A DNA stretch of 11,871 nucleotides. It comes from DALYLB01 sp046154695 (GTDB taxonomy: Bacteria; Acidobacteriota; Blastocatellia; RBC074). Positions 1 through 11,265 of the stretch are shown piece after piece. Position numbers and translations under genes: made by a program. The stretch spans positions 1 to 11,871 of the forward strand of contig JBJXFI010000295.1 in assembly GCA_046154695.1 (NCBI GenBank), in the 5' to 3' direction. Under the pieces are notes generated by a model. That model worked only from the letters and a program-made list of their open reading frames with translations, was not told the DNA's origin and did not search any database. Positions within the stretch are counted from its first letter, which is position 1. Each line of letters starts with the position of its first letter.

Positions 1-8
1 CATGCAAA

Positions 9-39
9 CCTGGGGTTCCGGCTTCGCCTCCACCCCAGG
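9..39. repeat. GC-rich hairpin repeat with CCTGGGGT / ACCCCAGG arms
   Basis: Bases 9-16 (CCTGGGGT) are perfectly complementary to bases 32-39 (ACCCCAGG). The 15-base loop contains a further small stem, GGC (20-22) with GCC (26-28). It lies about 160 bases beyond the stop of the pseudouridine synthase gene, with a second small hairpin just after it. I recall elements with CCTGGGG/CCCCAGG arms as recurrent intergenic repeats in planctomycete and verrucomicrobial genomes, but copy number cannot be tested here. No T-run follows it in either direction, so it is not a classical terminator, though it could act as a 3' RNA-end structure. Confidence 0.55.
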
Positions 40-51
40 CTTTACGCTGCC

Positions 52-66
52 ACCCGCTTCGCGGGT
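52..66. repeat. Small perfect hairpin, ACCCGC-TTC-GCGGGT
   Basis: Bases 52-57 (ACCCGC) pair perfectly with 61-66 (GCGGGT) around a three-base TTC loop. It sits 12 bases after the larger CCTGGGG hairpin. The two together look like one composite intergenic repeat unit. Function is unknown; transcript-end stabilisation or a REP-like role is possible. Confidence 0.45.
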
Positions 67-93
67 TGTGTTCCAGTACTTTCAAAATCCCTC

Positions 94-133
94 GGAGAAA
101 ATATCTACATGCACAGGTCGAAATATTCTCTCC
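94..133. repeat. Imperfect AT-rich inverted repeat downstream of the pseudouridine synthase gene
   Basis: Arms 94-104 (GGAGAAAATAT) and 123-133 (ATATTCTCTCC) pair at 10 of 11 positions around an 18-base loop. The stretch at about 85-150 is clearly more AT-rich than the rest of the window. It lies in the 200-base gene-free edge, about 70 bases downstream (minus strand) of the last gene of the cytochrome-type operon. It may be part of that operon's 3' end or a regulatory site for a gene beyond the left edge. I see no coding region, tRNA or strong terminator in 1-200. Confidence 0.3.
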
Positions 134-200
134 ATCTAATCCTCCATTTTTCCCTTTGGCTGCTCGGCCGCGGAAAAGGCAGGGCGAAACTCCGAAGGGC

Positions 201-947
201 TCAAACGACGGTCTCGCCGGGCTCGAGGAAGCGCCATTTGCCTTCCGGCAGCCTGCCGAGCCGGAGGGCGCCGATGCGAACGCGTTTCAGCCCCACGGCC
301 TCCAGGCCGACCAGCTCGCACATCCTTCGAATCTGCCGCTTGCGCCCTTCGGTCAAAACGAAACGCAGTTGATCGCGATTGATCCATTCGACGCGGGCGG
401 GCTTGAGCGGTTTGCCGTCGAGCGACAGTCCGTGCCGCAGCAGGTCCAGCCCCGCCGCGTCGAGGCGTCCCTCGACGCGCACGAGATACTCCTTCTCGAC
501 CTTTCCCTCCTCGCCGGCGGGATCGCTGATGATCTGCCGGGCGACGCGGCCATCCTGCGTGAAGAGCAGCAGCCCCTGCGAGTCGATATCGAGGCGGCCG
601 GCGACGGCCAGCCCTTTCAGGTGCTCAGGGCGCAGCCGCGGCTGCGACGGGCCGAACTGATTGGCCGGCGTGATCAGCGTGATTGCGGGCGTGTATCCGG
701 GCTCGGGCTGCGCCGAGACATAGCCGACCGGCTTGTTCAAGAGGATCGTCACCATGCGGTTTTGCTGTTTGCGCGCCCGCGGGGCGAGCGTGACCTCCAC
801 CGCGCGCGAGACCTTCGTTCCGAGCTGATCGACGACGACGCCGTCCACCAGCACCAGTCCGTCCGCGATGAAGGCATCCGCCTCGCGCCGGGAACAGATC
901 TTCCGCTCCGCCATTAATTTCGAAAGGCGCAGGAGTTCGTCGCTCAT
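201..947 (-). CDS. RsuA/RluB/RluE/RluF-family rRNA pseudouridine synthase
   Basis: 248-residue cytoplasmic RNA-modifying enzyme that should convert one specific uridine in rRNA to pseudouridine. Residues about 4-50 form an S4 RNA-binding domain, with the typical ICSRREAD segment at 17-24. The catalytic motif GRLDIDSQGLL starts at 117, so Asp120 is the expected nucleophile. Also visible are LNKPVG (70-75), EKEYLV (151-156) and the C-terminal RKRQIRRMCE motif. The DSQG form of the motif and the RMCE segment look by eye more like RluF (E. coli 23S position 2604) than RsuA or RluB, but the exact target is not certain. The ATG lies 2 nt after the stop of the DUF1501 gene, with no separate Shine-Dalgarno, so translation is probably coupled. 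Placement behind two exported degradative-type proteins is unusual for this housekeeping enzyme. Length is normal. Confidence 0.93.
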   Translation of the reverse strand: MSDELLRLSKLMAERKICSRREADAFIADGLVLVDGVVVDQLGTKVSRAVEVTLAPRARKQQNRMVTILLNKPVGYVSAQPEPGYTPAITLITPANQFGPSQPRLRPEHLKGLAVAGRLDIDSQGLLLFTQDGRVARQIISDPAGEEGKVEKEYLVRVEGRLDAAGLDLLRHGLSLDGKPLKPARVEWINRDQLRFVLTEGRKRQIRRMCELVGLEAVGLKRVRIGALRLGRLPEGKWRFLEPGETVV

Positions 948-949
948 AT

Positions 950-2395
<1,446 letters not shown>

Positions 2396-2397
2396 GG

Positions 2398-5499
<3,102 letters not shown>

Positions 5500-5538
5500 A
5501 GTGGTTGCTCAATTTGTGGATCGTGTTCGGTGCCAAAC

Positions 5539-5567
5539 TTTATAATTGGTTCGACCAGCATTAACAA
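5539..5567 (-). promoter_or_regulatory. Candidate sigma-70-type promoter for the PSCyt1-DUF1501-pseudouridine synthase operon
   Basis: Read on the minus strand, a -35 box TTGTTA (5562-5567) and a -10 box TATAAA (5539-5544) are separated by exactly 17 bases. Transcription would start near 5532, giving a leader of about 33 nt before ATG 5499. The same bases on the plus strand contain TATAAT (5541-5546), a perfect -10 for the divergent rnr gene, but its -35 region is poor. This short AT-rich patch is the only one in the 120-base divergent intergenic region. Confidence 0.5.
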
Positions 5568-5619
5568 GTCTTCCCGCGTGTTATTTCGTTATTTTCGATT
5601 GTCAAGTATCCTGTCGGCG

Positions 5620-7779
5620 ATGAGTCGAAAAAAACAGATCAAGGAGACCAGCTCGCAACTCGACCTGGAAGGAATTCTGCGGGCGCTGCGCGAGTCGGAG
5701 GGCGAGCTGACGGCGGCCGATCTGACCGGCATGTTCGAGCTGAACCGGTCGGGGCAGAAGGCGCTGAAGCAGTTGCTGGACCGGCTGCAGGGGGCGGGGC
5801 TGCTTCGCCGGCGCGGGCAGGCGTTTCGGTGGTCGCATTCGGGCCGGGCGCTCGTCGGCACGATCCGGCAGCGTCGCCGCAAGGTCATCAGCTTTCTGGC
5901 CGACGCGCGCGAGGATCGCGCCCGCGGAATGATTCGAATCGAGCCCGAGGATCTGAACGGCGCGTTTGACGGCGATCGGGTGATTGCGGTCATCAGCGCC
6001 TCCCAGCGGGAGGGCGAGCGGCTCGGCAAAGTCGAGATGATCCTGCGGCGCGGCAAATTGAAGATCATCGGCCGGGTGCGCCGCGGATTCCGTGGCTCCT
6101 GGGTGGAGTCGCTCGACGAGAAGTTTCTTCACGACATCGATATCGAGAAGAAGGACGCCACGAAGCTCGATGAAGGCTGCATCGTCGCCGTCGAGGTGAC
6201 GGACTATCCGGTTGCCCGGCAGAACCCCCGGGGAAGAGTCATCCAGCACCTCGGCGCGACGAGCGATGAGCCGGGGATGGATATCGAGATCGTCATCCAC
6301 AAGCACGATCTGCCGCACGTTTTTCCCGAGGAGGTCATTGCCGAGTCGGAGGCCGTCTCTTCCGTCGTGACCGGGGCGCAGATCGCCGGGCGGCTCGATC
6401 TGCGCGATACGCCCACCGTGACCATCGATGGCGAGACGGCGCGGGATTTCGACGACGCCATCAGCCTCAAACGGCTCGACAACGGCAATTTTCATCTCGG
6501 CGTTCACATTGCCGACGTCAGCTACTACGTTCGCGAGGGGACGCCGCTCGATCAGGAGGCGCGGCTGCGCGGCACATCGGTCTATTTTCCCGAGCGTGCG
6601 ATTCCGATGCTCCCTGAGCGGCTCTCGAACGGCATCTGCTCCCTCAACCCCAAGGTGGATCGCCTGACGATGTCCTCGCTGATGGAGGTCGATGGGCGCG
6701 GCCGCGTCGTTCACTACGAGCTGCGCGAGACGGTTATCCGGTCCAATGAACGGATGACCTATACCGACGTCAATAAACTGCTCAAGCACGCCGATCCGCA
6801 GCTCGCGATGCGGTATGCGGATCTGCTCGACCTCTTCAAGGCCATGGAGCAGCTCGCCCGCATCCTCATCCGGATGCGAACCCAGCGGGGCGCCATCGAT
6901 TTCAACCTGCCCGAGTCGATCTTCGATTTCGACGACGAGGGGCGCATCGAAGGGGTCATCAAGGCCGAACGGAACATCGCCCATCGAATCATCGAGGAGT
7001 TCATGCTTCTCGCCAACGAGACCGTCGCCGGCCATTTCACCCGGGTGAAGATCCCCTCGATCTATCGCATCCATGAAGAGCCGAGCCCGCAGCGCGTTCT
7101 GGAATTCGCCGAGCTGGCCGCGGCCTACGGCTACCGCTTCCCGGTCGAGGGCGTCGGCTCGAAGGATTATCAGCGGCTCTCGAAGCAGCTCGAAGGCAAG
7201 CCCGAGGAGCGCGTCCTGTCCTATGCGATGCTGCGATCGCTTCAGCGCGCGCGGTACACCTCGGCCAATGTCGGCCATTTCGGCCTCGCCGCCCCGGTCT
7301 ATACGCATTTCACATCGCCGATACGGCGCTATCCCGATCTGATCGTTCACCGGCTCCTGCGCAAGGTGGCCCGGCGGCCGAAGGATGCGCCTCTCTCCGC
7401 GGGCGATCTCGACCTGCTCGCCGAGGAGGCCAGCGATCGCGAGCGCGCAGCCGAGGCCGCCGAACGGGAACTCGAGCAATGGCGAAAGGCCAAGTTCATG
7501 GCCGAGCGGCTGGGCGAGGAGTTCGACGGACTTATCACCAACGTCCGCGAATTCGGCTTCTTCGTCGAACTCGAAGACTTCTTCATCGAGGGGCTGGTGC
7601 AGGTCTCTTCCCTCAAGGACGACTTCTATCAATTCGACGAGCGCCGCCGCACGCTCACCGGGCGCAGCCGCAAGCGCGCCTTCCGCCTCGGCGACCGCGT
7701 GCGCATCCGCGTCGATCGCGTCAATATCGATCGGCATCTGGTCGATTTTTCCGTCGTGGCCGGGAGTAAGAGCCGGTAG
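5620..7779 (+). CDS. rnr: Ribonuclease R (3'-5' exoribonuclease, RNB family)
   Basis: 719 residues from the chosen ATG. It is a processive 3'-5' exoribonuclease of the cytoplasm that degrades structured RNA. Domains in order: N-terminal winged-helix region (about 15-75), two cold-shock/OB domains (about 76-235), the RNB catalytic domain (about 255-585) and an S1 RNA-binding domain (635-712). The four metal-binding aspartates are present: Asp270, Asp276, Asp278 and Asp279 in the DGETARDFDDA segment. HFTSPIRRYPDL (563-574) is also intact. The frame stays open upstream to a GTG at 5530, but that GTG lies upstream of or inside the only plausible promoter box (TATAAT, 5541-5546), and the extra 30 residues do not look like the family. 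ATG 5620 is therefore preferred, though it has no clear Shine-Dalgarno. A short basic tail follows S1, lacking the long lysine-rich tail of the E. coli enzyme. It is a single-gene unit, divergent from the left operon. Confidence 0.95.
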   Translation: MSRKKQIKETSSQLDLEGILRALRESEGELTAADLTGMFELNRSGQKALKQLLDRLQGAGLLRRRGQAFRWSHSGRALVGTIRQRRRKVISFLADAREDRARGMIRIEPEDLNGAFDGDRVIAVISASQREGERLGKVEMILRRGKLKIIGRVRRGFRGSWVESLDEKFLHDIDIEKKDATKLDEGCIVAVEVTDYPVARQNPRGRVIQHLGATSDEPGMDIEIVIHKHDLPHVFPEEVIAESEAVSSVVTGAQIAGRLDLRDTPTVTIDGETARDFDDAISLKRLDNGNFHLGVHIADVSYYVREGTPLDQEARLRGTSVYFPERAIPMLPERLSNGICSLNPKVDRLTMSSLMEVDGRGRVVHYELRETVIRSNERMTYTDVNKLLKHADPQLAMRYADLLDLFKAMEQLARILIRMRTQRGAIDFNLPESIFDFDDEGRIEGVIKAERNIAHRIIEEFMLLANETVAGHFTRVKIPSIYRIHEEPSPQRVLEFAELAAAYGYRFPVEGVGSKDYQRLSKQLEGKPEERVLSYAMLRSLQRARYTSANVGHFGLAAPVYTHFTSPIRRYPDLIVHRLLRKVARRPKDAPLSAGDLDLLAEEASDRERAAEAAERELEQWRKAKFMAERLGEEFDGLITNVREFGFFVELEDFFIEGLVQVSSLKDDFYQFDERRRTLTGRSRKRAFRLGDRVRIRVDRVNIDRHLVDFSVVAGSKSR

Positions 7780-7792
7780 GCGGCAACCGGCT
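7771..7792. terminator. Stem-loop spanning both stop codons of convergent genes, possible bidirectional terminator
   Basis: AGCCGGT (7771-7777) pairs with ACCGGCT (7786-7792) around an 8-base loop; an alternative pairing is CGGTAG (7774-7779) with CTACCG (7791-7796). The structure covers the stop codons of rnr and of the histidine kinase gene, which are only 11 bases apart. There is no T-run on either strand, so intrinsic termination is doubtful. Confidence 0.3.
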
Positions 7793-8876
7793 ACCGCACC
7801 GAGGGCCGCGGGAGCCGGAACCAGAAGCGGGTTCCTCTCGGTTCCCGGGGCTGGTGGCCGATTTCGCCGCCCCAGTGTTCGACGGTGATGCGGCAGAAAT
7901 AGAGGCCGAGGCCGATCTTGCCCCGCCCCTTCTTTCCCTGCGCGAATTTTTGAAAGAGGGTGGCGGCGATTTCGGGCCGGATGCCGGGGCCCTCGTCATC
8001 GATGGTGATCAGGACCGCGTCGCCCTCGTCGTGGCAGCCGATGGTGACGGTGGAATGGGCGGGGCTGTGGCGAAGCGCGTTTTCGACGAGGTTGGAGAGG
8101 ACGCGATCCAGGCGGGACTTCTCGCCGACGACCTTCCAGTCCCGGGCCGGATCCGTCGCCGGATCGAGCCGCAGGTGGACCTCGTTGAGCGCGAAGGCCG
8201 CGGTCAGCGCCTCGATCACCTCGCCGGCCGATTTCGCCGCGTCGGGGGCGCTCTCCGAATCCGTGTGGAAGGTGTCGAGCGAGGCGATCTCCGCCGAGAA
8301 GGCCTGGAGAATTTCGCGGATCAGCATCTCCTGTTTCCCCGCCTGCCGCAGGCCGATCTGCAGAAACTTGCGGCCCGAGTCGGAGATCGGCTCGCTGGCC
8401 AGCAGCTCGAATCCGCCCTTGATCCCCATCAGCGGACCCGCCAGATCGTGGACGATGCAGTGCAGCAGGATCTCCTTCTTCTGAATCTCCTTGACTAGGC
8501 GGTGATAACTGAGGTTCAGTTCGTTGCCCTTCTGCTGCATCGTCCGCTGTTGCTGCTCTTCGACCGTGGCGTCCAGCAGCAGCGCGCAATCGCCCTCCGG
8601 CGTCGAGAAGAGATGCAGCTCCGCCGGGCGATTGGAGTCGGTATGCACGAAGGGAAGGGAAAAATCGCCATCCTTCAGGGGCAGCAGCCCCTCCAGAAAA
8701 TAGACCTGCTCGGTGACGGGCGCTCCCGGTTCCAGATGATCCAATCCGTAGGATTCCGTCCTTCCTCCCCAGGCGATGAGGCGCCCTTCCTCATCCGAGA
8801 GCAGATAGGCAGGCTGGCGACGCGAATTGGCCAGATTGTTGAGATATGCATGCACGGGTTCAGGCATCTGGGCCAT
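7791..8876 (-). CDS. Sensor histidine kinase with PAS-like N-terminal domain
   Basis: 361 residues from the chosen start, with no membrane segment or signal peptide, so a soluble cytoplasmic kinase. Residues about 8-105 form a compact alpha/beta region resembling a PAS-type sensor. A helical linker (105-135) leads to the dimerisation/phosphoacceptor domain with HDLAGPL; His143 is the expected phosphorylation site. The ATP-binding domain shows an N box (LSNLVENALRH, Asn266), a G1 box (DDEGPG, Asp294) and G2 glycines (GRGKIGLGL, 317-325). It is the last gene of the operon headed by the coiled-coil protein. No response regulator is in the window, so its partner is unknown. ATG 8888, four codons upstream, is an alternative start, but its AGAGG is only 2 nt away, while ATG 8876 has GGAGG at 5-nt spacing. 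Confidence 0.92.
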   Translation of the reverse strand: MAQMPEPVHAYLNNLANSRRQPAYLLSDEEGRLIAWGGRTESYGLDHLEPGAPVTEQVYFLEGLLPLKDGDFSLPFVHTDSNRPAELHLFSTPEGDCALLLDATVEEQQQRTMQQKGNELNLSYHRLVKEIQKKEILLHCIVHDLAGPLMGIKGGFELLASEPISDSGRKFLQIGLRQAGKQEMLIREILQAFSAEIASLDTFHTDSESAPDAAKSAGEVIEALTAAFALNEVHLRLDPATDPARDWKVVGEKSRLDRVLSNLVENALRHSPAHSTVTIGCHDEGDAVLITIDDEGPGIRPEIAATLFQKFAQGKKGRGKIGLGLYFCRITVEHWGGEIGHQPREPRGTRFWFRLPRPSVR

Positions 8877-8881
8877 TCTCT

Positions 8882-8886
8882 CCTCC
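8882..8886 (-). promoter_or_regulatory. Shine-Dalgarno deciding the histidine kinase start
   Basis: GGAGG on the minus strand lies 5 nt before ATG 8876. It overlaps the first possible ATG (8886-8888), so initiation at the second ATG is favoured. The site lies just past the stop of the small GTPase gene (TAG at 8894-8896). Confidence 0.6.
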
Positions 8887-8893
8887 ATTTCCT

Positions 8894-9394
8894 CTACGAA
8901 TGGCCCAGTATCGATTCCGCAAGACGGACGAAGGCATCCTCAACGCCTTCGCCTGTCTTTGCGCTCGATTTCACCACGCGCCATCCGCTGTTTTGCAGTT
9001 CGGTAATGGTCTGTTCCTCAACTTCCCACTCGCTGGTGAGATCGCATTTGTTGATGAGGAAGATGAAGGGGAGTGATCCGTGAGCGTCGGTGACGCGGTC
9101 CTTGAGCATCCGCGCGGTTTCAATGGTGTCTCTGCGCGTACCGTCGGCGACCAGCAGATAGCCGGCGGCCCCGCGCATATAGGACATCCGCACCTTCTGA
9201 AATTCATCCTCGCCGGCCAGATCCCAGACGATCATATTGACCTCCTGTCCGTTCACCTTCACCGTCTTCCTGTCGACTTTAACGCCGACCGTCGTCAGGT
9301 ACTGATCCGAATAGATGCTCTTGACGAAGCGGGCCATCAGGCTGGTTTTGCCCACGGCGAAGGCGCCGATGAGGCATACTTTTTTTTGTATCAT
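8894..9394 (-). CDS. Ras/Rab-like prokaryotic small GTPase
   Basis: 166 residues, a single G domain with all five G motifs. The P-loop is GAFAVGKTS (10-18); switch I has Thr34/Thr35 in TTVGVK; G3 is WDLAGEDEF (Asp58, Gly61); G4 is NKCD (115-118); G5 is SAK (144-146). It therefore should bind GTP and switch between two states. It belongs to the Ras-superfamily GTPases of bacteria; the tryptophan before DLAG resembles Rab. Two positions differ from Ras: residue 62, where catalytic Gln would be, is Glu, and residue 12 is Phe. There is no C-terminal cysteine for lipid attachment, so membrane recruitment would need a partner, most likely the membrane protein encoded 9 nt upstream. Start ATG 9394 has only a purine-rich AAGAAG before it. 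The first codons contain a run of eight A. It is not MglA: length and G3 are Rab-like. Confidence 0.95.
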   Translation of the reverse strand: MIQKKVCLIGAFAVGKTSLMARFVKSIYSDQYLTTVGVKVDRKTVKVNGQEVNMIVWDLAGEDEFQKVRMSYMRGAAGYLLVADGTRRDTIETARMLKDRVTDAHGSLPFIFLINKCDLTSEWEVEEQTITELQNSGWRVVKSSAKTGEGVEDAFVRLAESILGHS

Positions 9395-9403
9395 CTACTT
9401 CTT

Positions 9404-11218
9404 CTATCGTTCGCGGCTTTCCGGCGCAGGGGCGCGAACTCCTATGGGTTTCAATATCACTTTGATTGAGGCGCTGCGATTGAACCGTTTGTCGGTTTCG
9501 CCGCTGCCGAGCCGGATGGGTTCGTGCGATGCGGCGCCGCGCGCGGTCAGCAGTTCCCGGCGAACTCCATTCGCCGCCAGGACCGAGAGAACGCGGGAGG
9601 CGCGGCTCTCGCTCAGGCGTTGATTGGTCTCTTCGGGCCCTTCGGCGTCGGTGTGGCCGATGACCTCGATCCGCGGGGATTGCTCCGCGCCGAGGCTCGC
9701 GCGATCGAGTTGTTGAACCTCGGCGATCAGCGATTGCAGCTCTGATTGCTGGCCCGGAGCAAGCTCCGCCGTGCCGGCGGCGAAGAGGATGACCCGCCTC
9801 TCGACGCGCCGGATCTCCTCGATCTCCAGTTGCTGTCCGTCGAATCGCGTCACGCCGGGAAGGACGCGCGCGAATCTGCGCGCATCCGCGATCCATTGAT
9901 AGGAGACCGCGCCCCGTGCGTAAAGGACGCCGTTCTCGAATTGCAGCGTAACGCCCGGCGGCGGTGCGAGCAGCTGGCGCGCTCGCTCTTCGATGAAGGG
10001 AGGCTCCATCGACTGATACGGCTTCCACTCCGAGAGCACGTCGCCCGGATCGACGGCGGTCTCGCGCAGCAACGCCGCGGGATCGGCCGCGAGCGGGTCG
10101 CGCAGGCCCGCCAGATAGCGTTTGCCGCGGCGCGAGCCCTCTTCGGTGACGACGATTCCCGGCGTGCTTCGGAGCCGCTCCAGATAGCCGTTCCAGCGGC
10201 GGTGCTCCCGCACCGAGAAGAAGATCCAGGCGGCCAGCCCCAGGATCGCGAGGGCCCCGGGAATCCACAGGTACGGAGGAACCTTGAATTTTGCCGGGTC
10301 CTGCCGGCCCTGATAGTCCGACAGAAGGCAGGTTTCGAGATGCGGGCGCGCCAGTTCGAACGGATGGTCGTCTCCGTCGAACGATTGCAGTGTCTCGTTC
10401 ATTTCGATGTGAATGGCTTCGAGGGCCGGGGCGAAGAAATCACCGCGCAGGTTTTCAGGCGCCTTGCCGCGAATGACGACGGCGAGCGCCGCGTGGGGGC
10501 CGTATTCGAGCCAGATTTTGCGGTCTCCCATGTCGATCGTGTCGATCGTTTCATCCTGCCCCGAGCCGAACGAGTCCTGGGCAAAGCTCTGGATCGCCTC
10601 CTTGATCGCGTTCATCATTCCCGAAACGATGTCGGCGTCCTCGGCCTTGATCGAATCGGCGGAGACATGCGCGAGTTTCAGGCTCGTCGGCTTGTGAATC
10701 AGAAAGACCTGCTCGACCCGATAGACCAGCGTATGAAGGATGACGACCTCGGCGAACGAGACGCCGGCCTTTCTCGCCTCGATGCGCCATTTCACCCCCT
10801 GCCAGGAGAGGCTGTATTTCATCGCCTGGTCGAAGGATTGCACCATGCCGTTGAGCATCATCGAGATGTAGCGGCGAATGGCGGGCCCCATCAGGGGGGA
10901 GATGGCGTCCGCGACGGGCTTCGGGTCCTTCTCGACCGAGCGGCGAAACGCCGTGACGATCGTCGGCCCCAGCGCCTCGGTCAGCGAATCGTCCCGCTCG
11001 GTCCGCAGGCGCACCGATTCGGTCAGCGCGCGGCTCATCTCGCGGGCGCGGACGCGCGGATTGTTCAACCGCTCCAGAATATTGTTGAGCTGCAACTGCT
11101 CCGGCTCAAGCAACAGCCTGCGCAATTCCGCCAACTCTTCCGACCGGGGATCCTCCCCGGCCGGCGTTTCGGATTCCGGCTGTTGATTGGGCACGATGCG
11201 CAGCGGAGAATCGCTCAT
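9404..11218 (-). CDS. Inner-membrane protein with cytoplasmic GTPase-partner-like domain, BON-like and OmpA-like periplasmic domains
   Basis: 604 residues with one transmembrane helix (about 317-336). No signal peptide precedes it, so residues 1-316 should be cytoplasmic and 340-604 periplasmic. The cytoplasmic part has a helical region (25-150), then an alpha/beta stretch (about 150-285) including FAEVVILHTLVYRVEQVFLIH and IWLEYGPHAALAVVIRG, with a profile-like resemblance to roadblock/longin folds that often contact small GTPases; this is inferred by eye. The periplasmic part has a BON-like segment (408-460) and an OmpA C-terminal domain (474-590). The latter has HTDAEGPEETN and LSESRA; Asp524 and Arg539 have the 15-residue spacing of the peptidoglycan-binding pair in OmpA. 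Topology is like MotB. The small GTPase gene follows after 9 nt. ATG 11218 has a weak GGA site 7 nt upstream. Confidence 0.9.
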   Translation of the reverse strand: MSDSPLRIVPNQQPESETPAGEDPRSEELAELRRLLLEPEQLQLNNILERLNNPRVRAREMSRALTESVRLRTERDDSLTEALGPTIVTAFRRSVEKDPKPVADAISPLMGPAIRRYISMMLNGMVQSFDQAMKYSLSWQGVKWRIEARKAGVSFAEVVILHTLVYRVEQVFLIHKPTSLKLAHVSADSIKAEDADIVSGMMNAIKEAIQSFAQDSFGSGQDETIDTIDMGDRKIWLEYGPHAALAVVIRGKAPENLRGDFFAPALEAIHIEMNETLQSFDGDDHPFELARPHLETCLLSDYQGRQDPAKFKVPPYLWIPGALAILGLAAWIFFSVREHRRWNGYLERLRSTPGIVVTEEGSRRGKRYLAGLRDPLAADPAALLRETAVDPGDVLSEWKPYQSMEPPFIEERARQLLAPPPGVTLQFENGVLYARGAVSYQWIADARRFARVLPGVTRFDGQQLEIEEIRRVERRVILFAAGTAELAPGQQSELQSLIAEVQQLDRASLGAEQSPRIEVIGHTDAEGPEETNQRLSESRASRVLSVLAANGVRRELLTARGAASHEPIRLGSGETDKRFNRSASIKVILKPIGVRAPAPESRER

Positions 11219-11233
11219 GATTGTTTCCGACCG

Positions 11234-11256
11234 CCCCGCGCGGAGCCCGCGCGGGG
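11234..11256 (-). other. Perfect 10-bp GC hairpin between the coiled-coil and OmpA-domain genes
   Basis: CCCCGCGCGG (11234-11243) pairs perfectly with CCGCGCGGGG (11247-11256) around a three-base loop. It fills the middle of the only sizeable gap in the operon (47 nt, 11219-11265) and ends 15 nt before the OmpA-domain gene start. No T-run follows on either strand. It could be an intercistronic processing or stabilising element, a partial terminator that sets the ratio of the first gene to the rest, or a structure that controls initiation at the weak ribosome site of the next gene. Confidence 0.55.
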
Positions 11257-11265
11257 ATTCGCCGA

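Noticed and set aside
1..200. tRNA, small RNA or small protein in the gene-free left edge
   Set aside because: No cloverleaf, no ribosome site followed by a convincing frame, and only the hairpins described were found.
66..917. Plus-strand frame over the left edge and the pseudouridine synthase gene
   Set aside because: It overlaps a clear pseudouridine synthase on the other strand and shows no domain.
5530..5619. GTG start at 5530 adding 30 residues to ribonuclease R
   Set aside because: The extension overlaps the promoter patch (TATAAT at 5541-5546) and does not look like an RNase R N-terminus; ATG 5620 is the better start.
5602..7737. Long open frame on the minus strand opposite rnr (about 710 codons)
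   Set aside because: It has no family motif, and its composition follows from the codon bias of rnr, whose catalytic residues are intact.
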